Assembly: GCA_964493425.1 (NCBI GenBank)
Contig: CAZBMW010000009.1
Location: 1 to 64,000, forward strand
Source of the DNA: CAYLMG01 sp964493425
Lineage (GTDB): Bacteria > Planctomycetota > Phycisphaerae > Sedimentisphaerales > Anaerobacaceae
Length of the DNA stretch: 64,000 nucleotides
Direction of reading: 5' to 3'
Shown piece after piece: positions 16,799 through 25,803 of this stretch. A program made the translations under genes and the position numbers. The notes below the pieces were generated by a model. That model saw only the letters and a program-made list of their open reading frames with translations, was not told the DNA's origin and did no database searches. Within the stretch, counting starts at the first letter, position 1, and each line of letters opens with the position of its first letter.

Positions 16799-19700
16799 TT
16801 ATCTTGCGTCGGGGACTTCGTAGAGGGCGCGGACCTTGACTTCACCACCTGTGGGCGTGACCTCGCTTCTGTCGAGAATTGCAATAACTCTTTTTTGCGG
16901 GCCGGTACGGCCTAAGCGAACAAGTATATATGCGGTAAAGAGGTCACTTCGCACAGTAACAAGGTCGCTGATTCGAGCAAAAATCAAATCCCGCTCCTCA
17001 AAATCATCTGTTACTCCGTCTTTCCTCGTTCTGCTGTTTACCGTCAGGTCCGGATACCACATTTGGTCGTCACCATCCAGACCATAAATATAAAAACCCT
17101 GAATATGATTCAATTGTCCTATACTGTCAAAAGGACCAAATGTATAATCTCTGTAGTTTGTTACCGCCTTTGCCAAATCATTAACGTCCTGAACTTTGTT
17201 TGTAGTCAAATCAACATATTCAACCAATTTCGAAAGCCAGGGCAATTGATTAATAACGTACCAGGGGGCCGTGTTTATGTTTATTCTTCCCTTAATCCTT
17301 GTTTCTGTAAGGTCACGGCCATAGTTGTTGGGGTCAAAAACAGTCAGATATTTAAAAAGCTTCTGATAAACGGGATTATTCACATCAACCCTAACATTGA
17401 GTTCCTCAAGATTAACCGAGTTGAAATCTATACTATATATATCTGCAGAAAAAACCTTACCAAGCTCACCAATATTATTAAGACGGCCGAAGAAAACCGG
17501 TACGGCCTTTGAAGGAATTGGTCCGCATTTATCGGGGTCGGGGTCATAATAAAAATACGATGCTACTCCATTATAATGGCCGAGAGACTGCCCGACCGAA
17601 CCAACCCATAAACGCTTAATAAATTTTCCGCTTGACATCTCCCTCTGGTAACTTGCGAGCTCGATTCCGGAAATTGAATTGTAATCAAAAAGCACCGGCG
17701 GAACAGGTACGAAATCGACTGCAAGTGCCTTGCTGCCAATATCCCTGGCAAGCTGAAGAATGTCACCTTTTTTAAAAATTATATCGCCGTGGTTTATATC
17801 TATGACGACAGGTTTGGGGTCGCCTACAGTATAATGCCAGACTTCACCTTTTTGAACAACATCACCGTCACAAACGTCAGGTATATAACCTTTAATATCA
17901 TCTATTCGCCAGCAGTATGTTACATTGGGTTCGATAACAAAATAATTAGACGGTTTAAACGACGTTCCATGCTGATTCCATAGAAACTCGGCTGAGGTAC
18001 GATTTGCATCTTCCAGATTTTCACAGGTACTATCACAATCACCGGCACTTTTGCAATCCAAACCAAAATATACGTCATAAGAGTAATCTGAATTCAAACA
18101 TCTGGGATTGAACCAGGGACATTCCCAGGCAAGGGTAACATTCGGGTCAACATCCGTTTCACCATTGGCCGGAGAATCCGAAAAAACTACCAAATCCTGG
18201 ATAGGAACGCAGGGGTCTTCAAATACCAAGACATAATATCGCTTTGAATCCGAACCATAATTATTCGAGAGGCCTACCGTTCCATATCTGGGAATGTTCA
18301 AAGTCCATCCATCATTATTTTGCGACGGAAAACGCTTGTATATCTCAATTGCATAGGAATGGTAAATATCATTATAATCGCTCGTACAGGGATCAAAATC
18401 TGCACCGTTCGGGTCTATATATCTGTACGCATGTACAAGCTCCGAGATAAAGATACAAGGCTTTTCAAAACCAGAATAACTGGCGTAAACCGACACTTCC
18501 GAATCATCGTCGGTAAAGTCTTTCATATTTACCGCTAACTGAGCAGCCAAAGCGGTGTCTACAACATTAGCATCCAAAAGAGCACGCGATACAGAAACGT
18601 ACAAATCCTCCAAATCATTGACATCATCAAGCTTATTGACATTGGCCATCCTGTCGCCATAGGGGTCAATTATTCTATCAAGATTGTTAGTGGTTGCTAT
18701 ATGGCGATAGGAATATATATCACTTGGTCCTAAAATTTCATGCTGGCTACGATAAAACCAATCATTGACATCCGCCTTACGTTCATCTTCCTCTTCGCTC
18801 CATTGAACAGGTGTACGTAAATTTGGACTTTTGAATGCATTCGTCCATATATTCTCTATCGGGGCATCTATTCCAGGAAGATTAATCAAGTATCGATTCC
18901 TTAATTCAATTTCACTGGACACATCGAAAGGTGTATAACCTGAAACTGCATTAACATAGTTCCATATAACATTGCCTTCATATTTCGATAAGGTTAGATT
19001 TGGATCATAATTGCACCGCCAAGAATGAAGCTCATTTGCAGCTTGAGAAAGTGTTCCGTTCGAACCTCTTTGGGAAAGCTCTGCAAGGTTTACGTGCAAT
19101 TGACTCGAGCCGTCGATATCATCTCTTTCCAAGGCAGGGTCTATTAAATCGAACTTATAAGCGGTATTGACGTTGAGCATAGCGCTGTTGTCTATGATAC
19201 GAATAGCTGCATAGACAGGCTCGCCTTTGTTGGTTGTCATATCAGGAACAAAGTTCAAAACAGTCTCATCGAACGAGGCCAATGGTATCCATTTTGAGTC
19301 GGCTATGCCGTCACCGTCGGCATCGGCCCAGTTTTCCTCCAATAAGCCATCTGTTACTTCAATTTCGGGGTAATCAGGTATAATATAGGTTATTTCAGGA
19401 GTATTAACCGGCACATTCCATATCGGGTTTTCAGGTAACGTGTATCCCCACGCCGAAGTATTCAAGTATAAAAAGCCGGTAACGTCACTTATTTGGCGCC
19501 AGCAATAATTGCCGCTGCCGTCTTCATAAGGCTCAAGGCTTGCCAGCCAGCGATTATACTGGTCGGGGTAGTCATAGTATTCGAAAGAGCCTTCATTGGG
19601 GTCGATGCCGGGCGTATCTCGAACGAGCTGCTGTGAGATTTGCGCTATCACGGTATCGATTGCGGCATCGAGCTGTTTATTCTCCTCTATTGCAGAAGTG

Positions 19701-19828
19701 GAGAGCTTGTCAACTCTCGATGTTAAAAGGAAAATCAGGCCTATAAGAGCCAGTAAAGAAGTGAGAACAAAGACCATAATAAAGGCCGAGCCGGGCAAAA
19801 ACCTTTTTTCGAATCTATCCTTTTTCAT
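16799..19828 (-). CDS. GspK-like large minor pseudopilin / secretion protein
   Basis: Protein of 1009 residues with one N-terminal membrane helix (AFIMVFVLTSLLALIGLIFLL, about 15-36, quoted in part) after a Gly-Ser. It ends in the helix-hairpin-helix style stretch GRININTAPWYVINQLPW that marks GspK proteins. It is three times longer than GspK of proteobacteria. A segment at about 540-665 starts SPANGETDVDPNVTLAWE and has YDVYFGLD, resembling fibronectin-like domains of planctomycete surface proteins. It is last in the secretion cluster and probably caps the pseudopilus tip from the periplasm. The SD is AAGGAAAGG. Assignment to GspK rests on context plus the HhH segment. Confidence 0.75.
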   Translation of the reverse strand: MKKDRFEKRFLPGSAFIMVFVLTSLLALIGLIFLLTSRVDKLSTSAIEENKQLDAAIDTVIAQISQQLVRDTPGIDPNEGSFEYYDYPDQYNRWLASLEPYEDGSGNYCWRQISDVTGFLYLNTSAWGYTLPENPIWNVPVNTPEITYIIPDYPEIEVTDGLLEENWADADGDGIADSKWIPLASFDETVLNFVPDMTTNKGEPVYAAIRIIDNSAMLNVNTAYKFDLIDPALERDDIDGSSQLHVNLAELSQRGSNGTLSQAANELHSWRCNYDPNLTLSKYEGNVIWNYVNAVSGYTPFDVSSEIELRNRYLINLPGIDAPIENIWTNAFKSPNLRTPVQWSEEEDERKADVNDWFYRSQHEILGPSDIYSYRHIATTNNLDRIIDPYGDRMANVNKLDDVNDLEDLYVSVSRALLDANVVDTALAAQLAVNMKDFTDDDSEVSVYASYSGFEKPCIFISELVHAYRYIDPNGADFDPCTSDYNDIYHSYAIEIYKRFPSQNNDGWTLNIPRYGTVGLSNNYGSDSKRYYVLVFEDPCVPIQDLVVFSDSPANGETDVDPNVTLAWECPWFNPRCLNSDYSYDVYFGLDCKSAGDCDSTCENLEDANRTSAEFLWNQHGTSFKPSNYFVIEPNVTYCWRIDDIKGYIPDVCDGDVVQKGEVWHYTVGDPKPVVIDINHGDIIFKKGDILQLARDIGSKALAVDFVPVPPVLFDYNSISGIELASYQREMSSGKFIKRLWVGSVGQSLGHYNGVASYFYYDPDPDKCGPIPSKAVPVFFGRLNNIGELGKVFSADIYSIDFNSVNLEELNVRVDVNNPVYQKLFKYLTVFDPNNYGRDLTETRIKGRININTAPWYVINQLPWLSKLVEYVDLTTNKVQDVNDLAKAVTNYRDYTFGPFDSIGQLNHIQGFYIYGLDGDDQMWYPDLTVNSRTRKDGVTDDFEERDLIFARISDLVTVRSDLFTAYILVRLGRTGPQKRVIAILDRSEVTPTGGEVKVRALYEVPDAR

Positions 19829-19859
19829 ATTTTAACGCCTTTCCTTAAGCTTTTGACCA

Positions 19860-19935
19860 ACCACTAAAAATCAGACACAGATTAACACTGATTTATTTAA
19901 ATTTTTTAATTTCTCTGTGTTCTCTGTGGCTAATT
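19860..19935. repeat. Dispersed two-armed repeat, second member
   Basis: Gap between the GspK-like and GspJ-like genes. The left arm has ACCACTAAAAATCAGACACA and AGATTAACACTGATTT. The right arm has TTTCTCTGTGTTCTCTGTGG (about 19910-19929). The arms are loosely complementary around an AT-rich centre. It is similar to the element at 16717-16790. Confidence 0.5.
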
Positions 19936-20784
19936 ATCTAAATAAACAATGTGGGTAAACCTTCTGCCGTCCTGAAGTATTCCTCTCGAATCGTAAAGCG
20001 TAAAAGTAAACCTGAGCGCTTTCGGCTTTTGACCATTCGGTCTCCAGGCAACTTCGTTTGAATCCCAGACAAGCAGGCCTTCTGAGTCGATATTTCCCTC
20101 GGTCCATTCAATCTTAAATTCTCCAATACTCTCACAAAGCAACCGCCCAACATCTTCAAGACTCTGGATATCCATAGTGATGGAATCAGTGAGTATGTCC
20201 TGCTCATTAGGGTCTATTAACTTTAACAAATAAGCTACATTTGGCTCATTTTTAATTTGTGCGAAACTCACACTCCTGCAATCTTCAGGCAGTTCTGCGG
20301 GAACTACTCCCGGCGTTAAAAGGACGATATCCCTTGCCAGCTTGCATTTACTTAGTGGCGGATCATTGTTATTAGGATTAAGAGAGTTACTATCGTGGCC
20401 CCAGAAAATCCTCGCAATGTTGCTTTTAACAGACGCATTTTCCCAGGACTGGAAATCGCCGGTCGTGAAATAATAGATTCTGTCCATAAAAACATCCTCA
20501 GTTTCAGGATTGTTTTCATAAACACGCCTTTTAGAGTGAGCCTCTTTCTGAATTATCAAATATCCATCTTTGCAGAGACCTTCGAAGTCCGTGTTAAGCT
20601 GCTCGGTTATCGCGCGGAGGTTTTGCATAATCTCTGTATTTGCGCCTGCTGAGCGATAACCATCTATGCTGCTTTTGAATATGACCGAAATAAAGCCTGC
20701 CAGCATAGCCAGGATGGCTACGGCGGTTACAAGCTCAGCTAATGTAAATCCTTTTCTTTTTATTTTTTTGTTTAATTTCAACAT
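19930..20784 (-). CDS. Pseudopilin, GspJ-like
   Basis: Protein of 284 residues with a type IV prepilin leader: basic residues, then RKGFTLAELVTAVAILAML, with cleavage expected between Gly and Phe and Glu at +5. The C-terminal globular domain ends with a 'RFTFTLYDSRGILQDGRRFTHIVYLD' type strand pattern (key residues only). Length, position and the long periplasmic domain fit minor pseudopilin GspJ. It follows the GspI-like gene on the same strand after 34 bases. Confidence 0.8.
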   Translation of the reverse strand: MLKLNKKIKRKGFTLAELVTAVAILAMLAGFISVIFKSSIDGYRSAGANTEIMQNLRAITEQLNTDFEGLCKDGYLIIQKEAHSKRRVYENNPETEDVFMDRIYYFTTGDFQSWENASVKSNIARIFWGHDSNSLNPNNNDPPLSKCKLARDIVLLTPGVVPAELPEDCRSVSFAQIKNEPNVAYLLKLIDPNEQDILTDSITMDIQSLEDVGRLLCESIGEFKIEWTEGNIDSEGLLVWDSNEVAWRPNGQKPKALRFTFTLYDSRGILQDGRRFTHIVYLDN

Positions 20785-20818
20785 TCTGTCTTCCGTGTTC
20801 TGTATTCTGTGTTCTTTT

Positions 20819-21640
20819 TCAGAATCTCATAACTTTTTGATAGACAGCTATACAGGGATATCTGCCGCCTCCCACAGGCGGCGGTACAACCCAGACCTCA
20901 CTCGTATCACCCAGCCAGACTCTATCGAGGACAATGATATCAAAGATATCGGGAGCGGGATCGGTGCTATCCGCCTTCCTCTCCAGAACCCTGTATATTC
21001 CGCCGTATCTGCCATCAACAATGACACTTGCCGGATTAATAAACGTCCACTCATCAATCCTGTCGGTAAAAGAACGGTCCATTATATGAAGTTCTTTTGA
21101 GGGAAAAGAACCGACCTGCTCAATCTGCACAACTACCGGCCGGGGATAATAACTATCCGTTTCGATGGGCCCGGTTATATCATCGCTTTCGTAGTATTGC
21201 GATGCTGCAGCAGTTCTTCTGCTGACAAAGACAGTAACCTGAATACTCCTGCCGGTCGGGTCTGAACCAAGCCTTCTCCAAAGAGCAGACCAGAAGTACA
21301 TAGCCCTGTCGAAACCAACATTATCGGCGTCGGATGGATACGCAAATTCCTCAAGACTCAACCCATCACTAACACTTGAAACAAATGTTGGAAAAGGCCC
21401 CAGTTCCTCACCCACTTCAGCTGGATCTAAAAGGTCACAAGGGTCCGTACAATACATTTTTATCTTTGCAAAGGCTTCATCGGCAACCGACGAGGCGATG
21501 GTACGCTCTGTTGCTATCGTTGTAAAATGGATACCAGCGGGAAAGACGGCAGCTATAAGAAGCATCCCTATCGAGAGTATGCCCAGTGACATCAGGATTT
21601 CTGCGAGTGAAAAACCTTTTTTGTTTATTTTGTTTTTCAT
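20819..21640 (-). CDS. Pseudopilin, GspI/PilV-like
   Basis: Protein of 273 residues. The leader KKGFSLAEILMSLGILSIGM has the Gly|Phe cleavage site and Glu+5, followed by 'AGIHFTTIATERTIASSVADEAF', the usual start of GspI/PilV proteins where residues next to the helix recruit partner pilins. The remainder is a globular periplasmic domain of unknown fold. Its stop is separated from the next start by a few bases (21645 gene upstream), so the pilin genes are tightly cotranscribed. Confidence 0.8.
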   Translation of the reverse strand: MKNKINKKGFSLAEILMSLGILSIGMLLIAAVFPAGIHFTTIATERTIASSVADEAFAKIKMYCTDPCDLLDPAEVGEELGPFPTFVSSVSDGLSLEEFAYPSDADNVGFDRAMYFWSALWRRLGSDPTGRSIQVTVFVSRRTAAASQYYESDDITGPIETDSYYPRPVVVQIEQVGSFPSKELHIMDRSFTDRIDEWTFINPASVIVDGRYGGIYRVLERKADSTDPAPDIFDIIVLDRVWLGDTSEVWVVPPPVGGGRYPCIAVYQKVMRF

Positions 21641-21644
21641 GGTA

Positions 21645-22430
21645 TCACTGTCCCTGTGAAATAATCGTTCCCGTATATGGGTTGATATAAAGCGGTCTTA
21701 ATGCAAGCCGCTCAAGATAATCTGAAAAGGGCCGGCCGTTATCGTACGCCCGCCTGAATTCTTTTCTGTCATAGATTAAAAACTGTCTTCTGCTCAATTC
21801 ATTAACCGGCTGCACAGAATCCACGTCTTGAATAAACATTCCAATATCGTTTTCAACATTGCTTAGAGTATTGAAAATATCATCATAATCATTATCAACT
21901 CTTCTCTGCGCTTTATGCGTGTGAGTAACAAGTTTGCCCGACGAGGAAAACAAAATAGAAAAAGTAGATGCGTCGATGAAGAGGTCAGCATTCACAAGGT
22001 CATCATCTATTTCACGGTCATCATCAGAACCATAATATAAATCCATTACGCCGATGTTTTCGGGAAGCTTAATAGGTTTCAATCCCTCAACTGCTTTGCA
22101 ACCAAGATTGCCTTGTACCGATTGAGGGATTTCAGGGTCATAGACGATGAAAATCATATACTGGTCGATGAGCTCAGGCCTATCAATATTTTCATCGTCG
22201 TAAATTTTCTGGAACCTGATACCGACGTATTTGTGCTCGCTGGTCGCCATAGCGCGTGCGCTGGAAAGGGCTGCATTTATCATTGCCTCGGCGCTACCCT
22301 GTGAGGCGAGCGAATCAAAAAAGACATCTACCGCAGGCATCGAGATTACCGTAACCATTACGACAATCACGACAACCGTTAACACCTCCGGTAAAGTAAT
22401 GCCCTTTTTGTTATTTATAACCTTTCTCAT
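21645..22430 (-). CDS. Pseudopilin, GspH-like
   Basis: Protein of 261 residues. The leader KKGITLPEVLTVVVIVVMVT has Gly|Ile cleavage and Glu+5, followed by 'AEAMINAALSSARAMATSEHKYVGIRF', the pattern of GspH/FimT proteins with an early strand after the pilin helix. It probably works as a minor pseudopilin that starts assembly. It begins one base after the preceding gene's stop, so translation is likely coupled. Confidence 0.82.
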   Translation of the reverse strand: MRKVINNKKGITLPEVLTVVVIVVMVTVISMPAVDVFFDSLASQGSAEAMINAALSSARAMATSEHKYVGIRFQKIYDDENIDRPELIDQYMIFIVYDPEIPQSVQGNLGCKAVEGLKPIKLPENIGVMDLYYGSDDDREIDDDLVNADLFIDASTFSILFSSSGKLVTHTHKAQRRVDNDYDDIFNTLSNVENDIGMFIQDVDSVQPVNELSRRQFLIYDRKEFRRAYDNGRPFSDYLERLALRPLYINPYTGTIISQGQ

Positions 22431-22431
22431 A

Positions 22432-22944
22432 TTACTCTTTATTCGTTACATTATCTTCATCATATCTAAAGCTTCTATTCGGCCCTGCCGACCTGAGCAG
22501 AGGAAATGTGTGCGCATTAGAGTCATATACGTAATCCAAAGGCAAGCCCCACGAATCGTATATTTCCAAGAGATTGTTACCTTGCTCATCCTGAATTAAC
22601 GACTCTGGTATTTTTCCTAATACTTTTCGGCAATCGGGGATTCTTGAAAGTTCATAATAAAGTTCCTCAGAGTGCCCCAATGCATAATTTGCATCATCAA
22701 CGTCCTGCGCCGGAAATATACCGGTATAATCGTAATATTCCTGCAGAGCGGTATCGAGCAATTCGATCGTCGCCCTGGTAAGCTGCTCTTCACCGCTGAG
22801 TCGGCCGCTGTTTGTCGCCATCAATACTATCGAGACCAGCACAAGTATGAAAGCGACCACGATCAGCACCTCAACCAGAGTGAAACCAGCTGGATAACTG
22901 CGCATCTGATGGATTAAACCAAATTGTTTTATTTTCAGTTTCAT
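22432..22944 (-). CDS. Pseudopilin, GspG-like (1 of 3)
   Basis: Major-type pseudopilin. The leader RSYPAGFTLVEVLIVVAFIL carries Gly|Phe and Glu+5, then a helix and 'LLDTALQEYYDYTGIFP', typical of GspG. The C-terminus has SAGPNRSF and DEDNVTN, which matches the position of the calcium loop of GspG. The start is uncertain: ATG 22944 (170 residues) and ATG 22905 are both possible and neither has a strong SD. A TTG at 22992 would add residues unlike a prepilin leader. Confidence 0.8.
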   Translation of the reverse strand: MKLKIKQFGLIHQMRSYPAGFTLVEVLIVVAFILVLVSIVLMATNSGRLSGEEQLTRATIELLDTALQEYYDYTGIFPAQDVDDANYALGHSEELYYELSRIPDCRKVLGKIPESLIQDEQGNNLLEIYDSWGLPLDYVYDSNAHTFPLLRSAGPNRSFRYDEDNVTNKE

Positions 22945-22998
22945 ATCAGTCTGCTGCCTAAAGTAATAACTAATTCCGGATACCAAATTCAATGATAA

Positions 22999-23865
22999 TT
23001 AATTTCCGAAGTTGGTAATATCATCCCTTGTCCCATATAAGCCGTCTATGCCTGCAGAAATCAGTATGTAAGAGTCAGGCCTGTACGGCCACGGCCTTGC
23101 CTCCAGTGGCCTTACTACCCGGTCATCTGTTATGAATTCATAAAAAGGTTCTATTTTTATATCCTGTACTTCTCCCCATTCCAAGTCATCCCAGCTATTA
23201 TCACCGAGACTAACCAGTTCGGAGTTGTCTGCAAAATCATAAATCGTGTCCACAGGCCTCTCATACTTATGAAGTCCAATACCGGATGGATTAGCCCTGT
23301 AATAAAGAATCGGCAGACCCGCTCTTTCGATTCTCCCCCCCACTTCCACAGGTATCCGCCCGTAAACATCACAAAGAACATAGGTAAAAGGAGCCAAATA
23401 ACCTGTATTTTCAAATAATCCTGCTCTGGACTCATAGTCGCCGATCAAAAAAGCATTTGCCGTTTCAATCTCAAGGTATCGCGGCCTTCTTTCACGCAAA
23501 TTTTCAGGAGATGGATCTGAGGGGTATAAGGGCAGTCCATCTGTTCCTAACTCCCCAAGCTGAAAATGTGAGTCTGGATGAAATCCCAATAAATCAAGTC
23601 CGAGCAGTGCCTCGGCAAGCTTTTGAGCCCCGCAGTAACCACCTTCTGTGGTCCAGGTAAATTCCGACGGCGGGTAGTCGCCATAGTCGTTCCTGAAGGC
23701 CAGCAAAGCCTGGTCAATTGCAGCAAGCTGCACCCTTTGCTGCGCATTTCTCGCCGTATTACGAGCCATATTCAAGGATGGTAAAAGCAAACCGAGCAAA
23801 ATCGCAATTACTGCGATAACCGTCAGTAACTCAATGGTCGTAAATCCTCGAAATCTAGACCTCAT
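22999..23865 (-). CDS. Pseudopilin, GspG-like (2 of 3)
   Basis: Protein of 288 residues. The leader FRGFTTIELLTVIAVIAILL has Gly|Phe and Glu+5, then 'LAAIDQALLAFRNDYGDYPPSEF' as in major pseudopilins. It carries a planctomycete-style insertion with YCGAQKLAEALLGLDLLGFH. It ends SAGIDGLYGTRDDITNFG, which recalls the calcium-binding end of GspG (DG..G.....DI.NW). It is a clear paralogue of the protein at 24826-25761, sharing the insertion and ending. Confidence 0.82.
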   Translation of the reverse strand: MRSRFRGFTTIELLTVIAVIAILLGLLLPSLNMARNTARNAQQRVQLAAIDQALLAFRNDYGDYPPSEFTWTTEGGYCGAQKLAEALLGLDLLGFHPDSHFQLGELGTDGLPLYPSDPSPENLRERRPRYLEIETANAFLIGDYESRAGLFENTGYLAPFTYVLCDVYGRIPVEVGGRIERAGLPILYYRANPSGIGLHKYERPVDTIYDFADNSELVSLGDNSWDDLEWGEVQDIKIEPFYEFITDDRVVRPLEARPWPYRPDSYILISAGIDGLYGTRDDITNFGN

Positions 23866-23891
23866 AATTTTTACCTTTCATCTATTACTGT

Positions 23892-24704
23892 TCAGTCGTA
23901 ACTACTAGCTAACCAATCACCAAGAAAAACCTCAAGATCAGCAAAATTGATGATTCCAGAAGAACCGACATCATCTTCTATTGATAAATTGAATATAGAA
24001 TTTGAATCTACTATTTGTTTCCAAACGGAAGCAAACATCGCGTAATCAACAAAATCAACGCAGCAGTCTCTGCTGAAATCACCCAATAAAAAGCCGTTGC
24101 CTCCACAGTGAAGTCCACATTTAATGTTGTCCCAGTCGGTAAAATACCTGAAGCTTGGATTCTCATCTACATTTACTCTTAAGCCGACAGCAAATTTGCG
24201 TTCGTTAAAATCCCCAACATTAATATTGACAAAACACATATCATCCACACCGCGATATTGGCCGCGGACATCAGTGCCAAGGCTGTTGGATTCCCAGACA
24301 ACCTCGTCATCTATCATCACCACAGCCGTTCGATAGGCGGGGTCCCACGGCATCTGGGGATATGTGTCAAGATTAATATCAAACGTAATTTGATTGACAT
24401 CTTTTAAGCACACATACTGGTAAACGTAAACAATATCATCTACTTCCAAATCCACATATCGCTCTGACCGGAGGGTAAGACTCCAATTCTGATCTGTTAC
24501 CCCAAAGACACCCTGAACCTCACCGCCGAACTTTCCGTCCGGCATATTAACGTCCCAGTGGTTCGGCTCCTGCTCTGAGATGTCATCAATATCTCCAGGT
24601 TCCTCAAAGCTGCCGTTCAATATCGGGCAGTCTTCAGCCCAAACCACATTCAACAACAAAAACGTAAAAACCAATACTCCAAAGACAACTGCTTTCATTA
24701 TCAT
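23892..24704 (-). CDS. Secreted protein with C-terminal dockerin-like repeats
   Basis: Protein of 270 residues with a Sec signal peptide (cleavage near VWA-ED). A beta-rich domain with 'CPILNGSFEEPGD' suggests a carbohydrate-binding-like jelly roll (about 25-200). The last 63 residues (208-270) have two EF-hand-like halves, GDFSRDCCVDFVDYAMFASVW and GIINFADLEVFLGDWL (first slightly shortened in sense). This tail is the usual end of many Phycisphaerae exported proteins. It sits inside the pseudopilin cluster, so it may be a substrate or an anchored part of the machine. The family is not recognised beyond this. Confidence 0.75.
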   Translation of the reverse strand: MIMKAVVFGVLVFTFLLLNVVWAEDCPILNGSFEEPGDIDDISEQEPNHWDVNMPDGKFGGEVQGVFGVTDQNWSLTLRSERYVDLEVDDIVYVYQYVCLKDVNQITFDINLDTYPQMPWDPAYRTAVVMIDDEVVWESNSLGTDVRGQYRGVDDMCFVNINVGDFNERKFAVGLRVNVDENPSFRYFTDWDNIKCGLHCGGNGFLLGDFSRDCCVDFVDYAMFASVWKQIVDSNSIFNLSIEDDVGSSGIINFADLEVFLGDWLASSYD

Positions 24705-24825
24705 ATCCTCCTCAACTCATAACAATCCTCGATAAATTAATTCAATTTCCTCTAACCAAAAATATACATTTGTTTAACACATTTACCCATATACTCATAT
24801 AACTATACCTTCATCAGCTCATAAC

Positions 24826-25761
24826 TTATCTGTCAAAGTTAAAGACATCGTCAACCGTACCATACAAGCCATCGAATCCGGCGGACAGCAGAATATAACC
24901 TTCAGCATTATGAGGCCGGTCTATTACAAAATCTCTGTCTCGCGTGTTGTCATAAAATAATCCTGGCTCTGAAGGTTTTTCATCAGGTGTAGTTCCACTC
25001 TCAGCCATAGGATGTGTGTGAGCACCGTCCCAGGGCAGACCAAGATTGATAAGGTCTATATTGTCCGTGTAATTATAAATATTCTGCGCATTCTGCTCAC
25101 GAACCGGAAAATATTCATGAAACAAATTAGAGGTATTCGCTAAGTAGTAAAGGACAGGCATTCCCACATTTCTACCTGTCTGTCTATGCATTGTCGTCGG
25201 ATAAACGTCACCCAGAACAGGTAAAGTAGCTGTTTCACGTCCGAAGATGGTTTCAACTTGCGCCTCGTCATATATATCCTCCATTTTATATGCATTGGCA
25301 TTTTCGAGGTCTATATATAAACCATGCCTTTGCCTCTGGCTTTCTCTTATAACTGTATCGGGTACTGTTGCTCCTCTTCTCGCAGGGTACAGATCTAGTC
25401 CTAATGTCGGATTAAAACCATCCTGTCTGAATATCGAATCAGGGTGAAAACCCAACAAATCCTGGCCTATCATTGCCTCGCACAGCTTCATCGCGCCACA
25501 ATAAGGCACTCCTCCCTGTGGGGTAGAGCGGTCAAGCATGTCTGAATCAGGATAGCTTTCCCACTCAGAATAAAAAAGCTGCAAAGCTACGTCTATGCTG
25601 CGAAACTGGTGTCTTTGTTTGACATATAATGCATATCGTCTTACCCTGTTCAGGCTGGGGACAATGAGACTTATCAGCAGAATGATAACGCTCATAACCG
25701 TCAGCAGCTCCACTATCGTAAACGCCCGTTTGCAATTTAGTTTATTCGCTAATCGCTTCAC
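24826..25761 (-). CDS. Pseudopilin, GspG-like (3 of 3)
   Basis: Protein of 311 residues starting at GTG (25761) with AAGGAG six bases upstream. The leader KRAFTIVELLTVMSVIILLI has Ala in place of the usual Gly before Phe, an unusual but tolerated cleavage residue, and Glu+5. It shares with the paralogue at 22999 the segments YCGAMKLCEAMIGQDLLGFH and SAGFDGLYGTVDDVFNF. It lies directly after gspF in transcription order. Two long paralogues suggest a specialised pilus or two alternative major subunits. Confidence 0.82.
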   Translation of the reverse strand: MKRLANKLNCKRAFTIVELLTVMSVIILLISLIVPSLNRVRRYALYVKQRHQFRSIDVALQLFYSEWESYPDSDMLDRSTPQGGVPYCGAMKLCEAMIGQDLLGFHPDSIFRQDGFNPTLGLDLYPARRGATVPDTVIRESQRQRHGLYIDLENANAYKMEDIYDEAQVETIFGRETATLPVLGDVYPTTMHRQTGRNVGMPVLYYLANTSNLFHEYFPVREQNAQNIYNYTDNIDLINLGLPWDGAHTHPMAESGTTPDEKPSEPGLFYDNTRDRDFVIDRPHNAEGYILLSAGFDGLYGTVDDVFNFDR

Positions 25762-25803
25762 TTTTTTCTCCTTAACAGAAACATTATCTTTCGCGGTTTT
25801 TCT

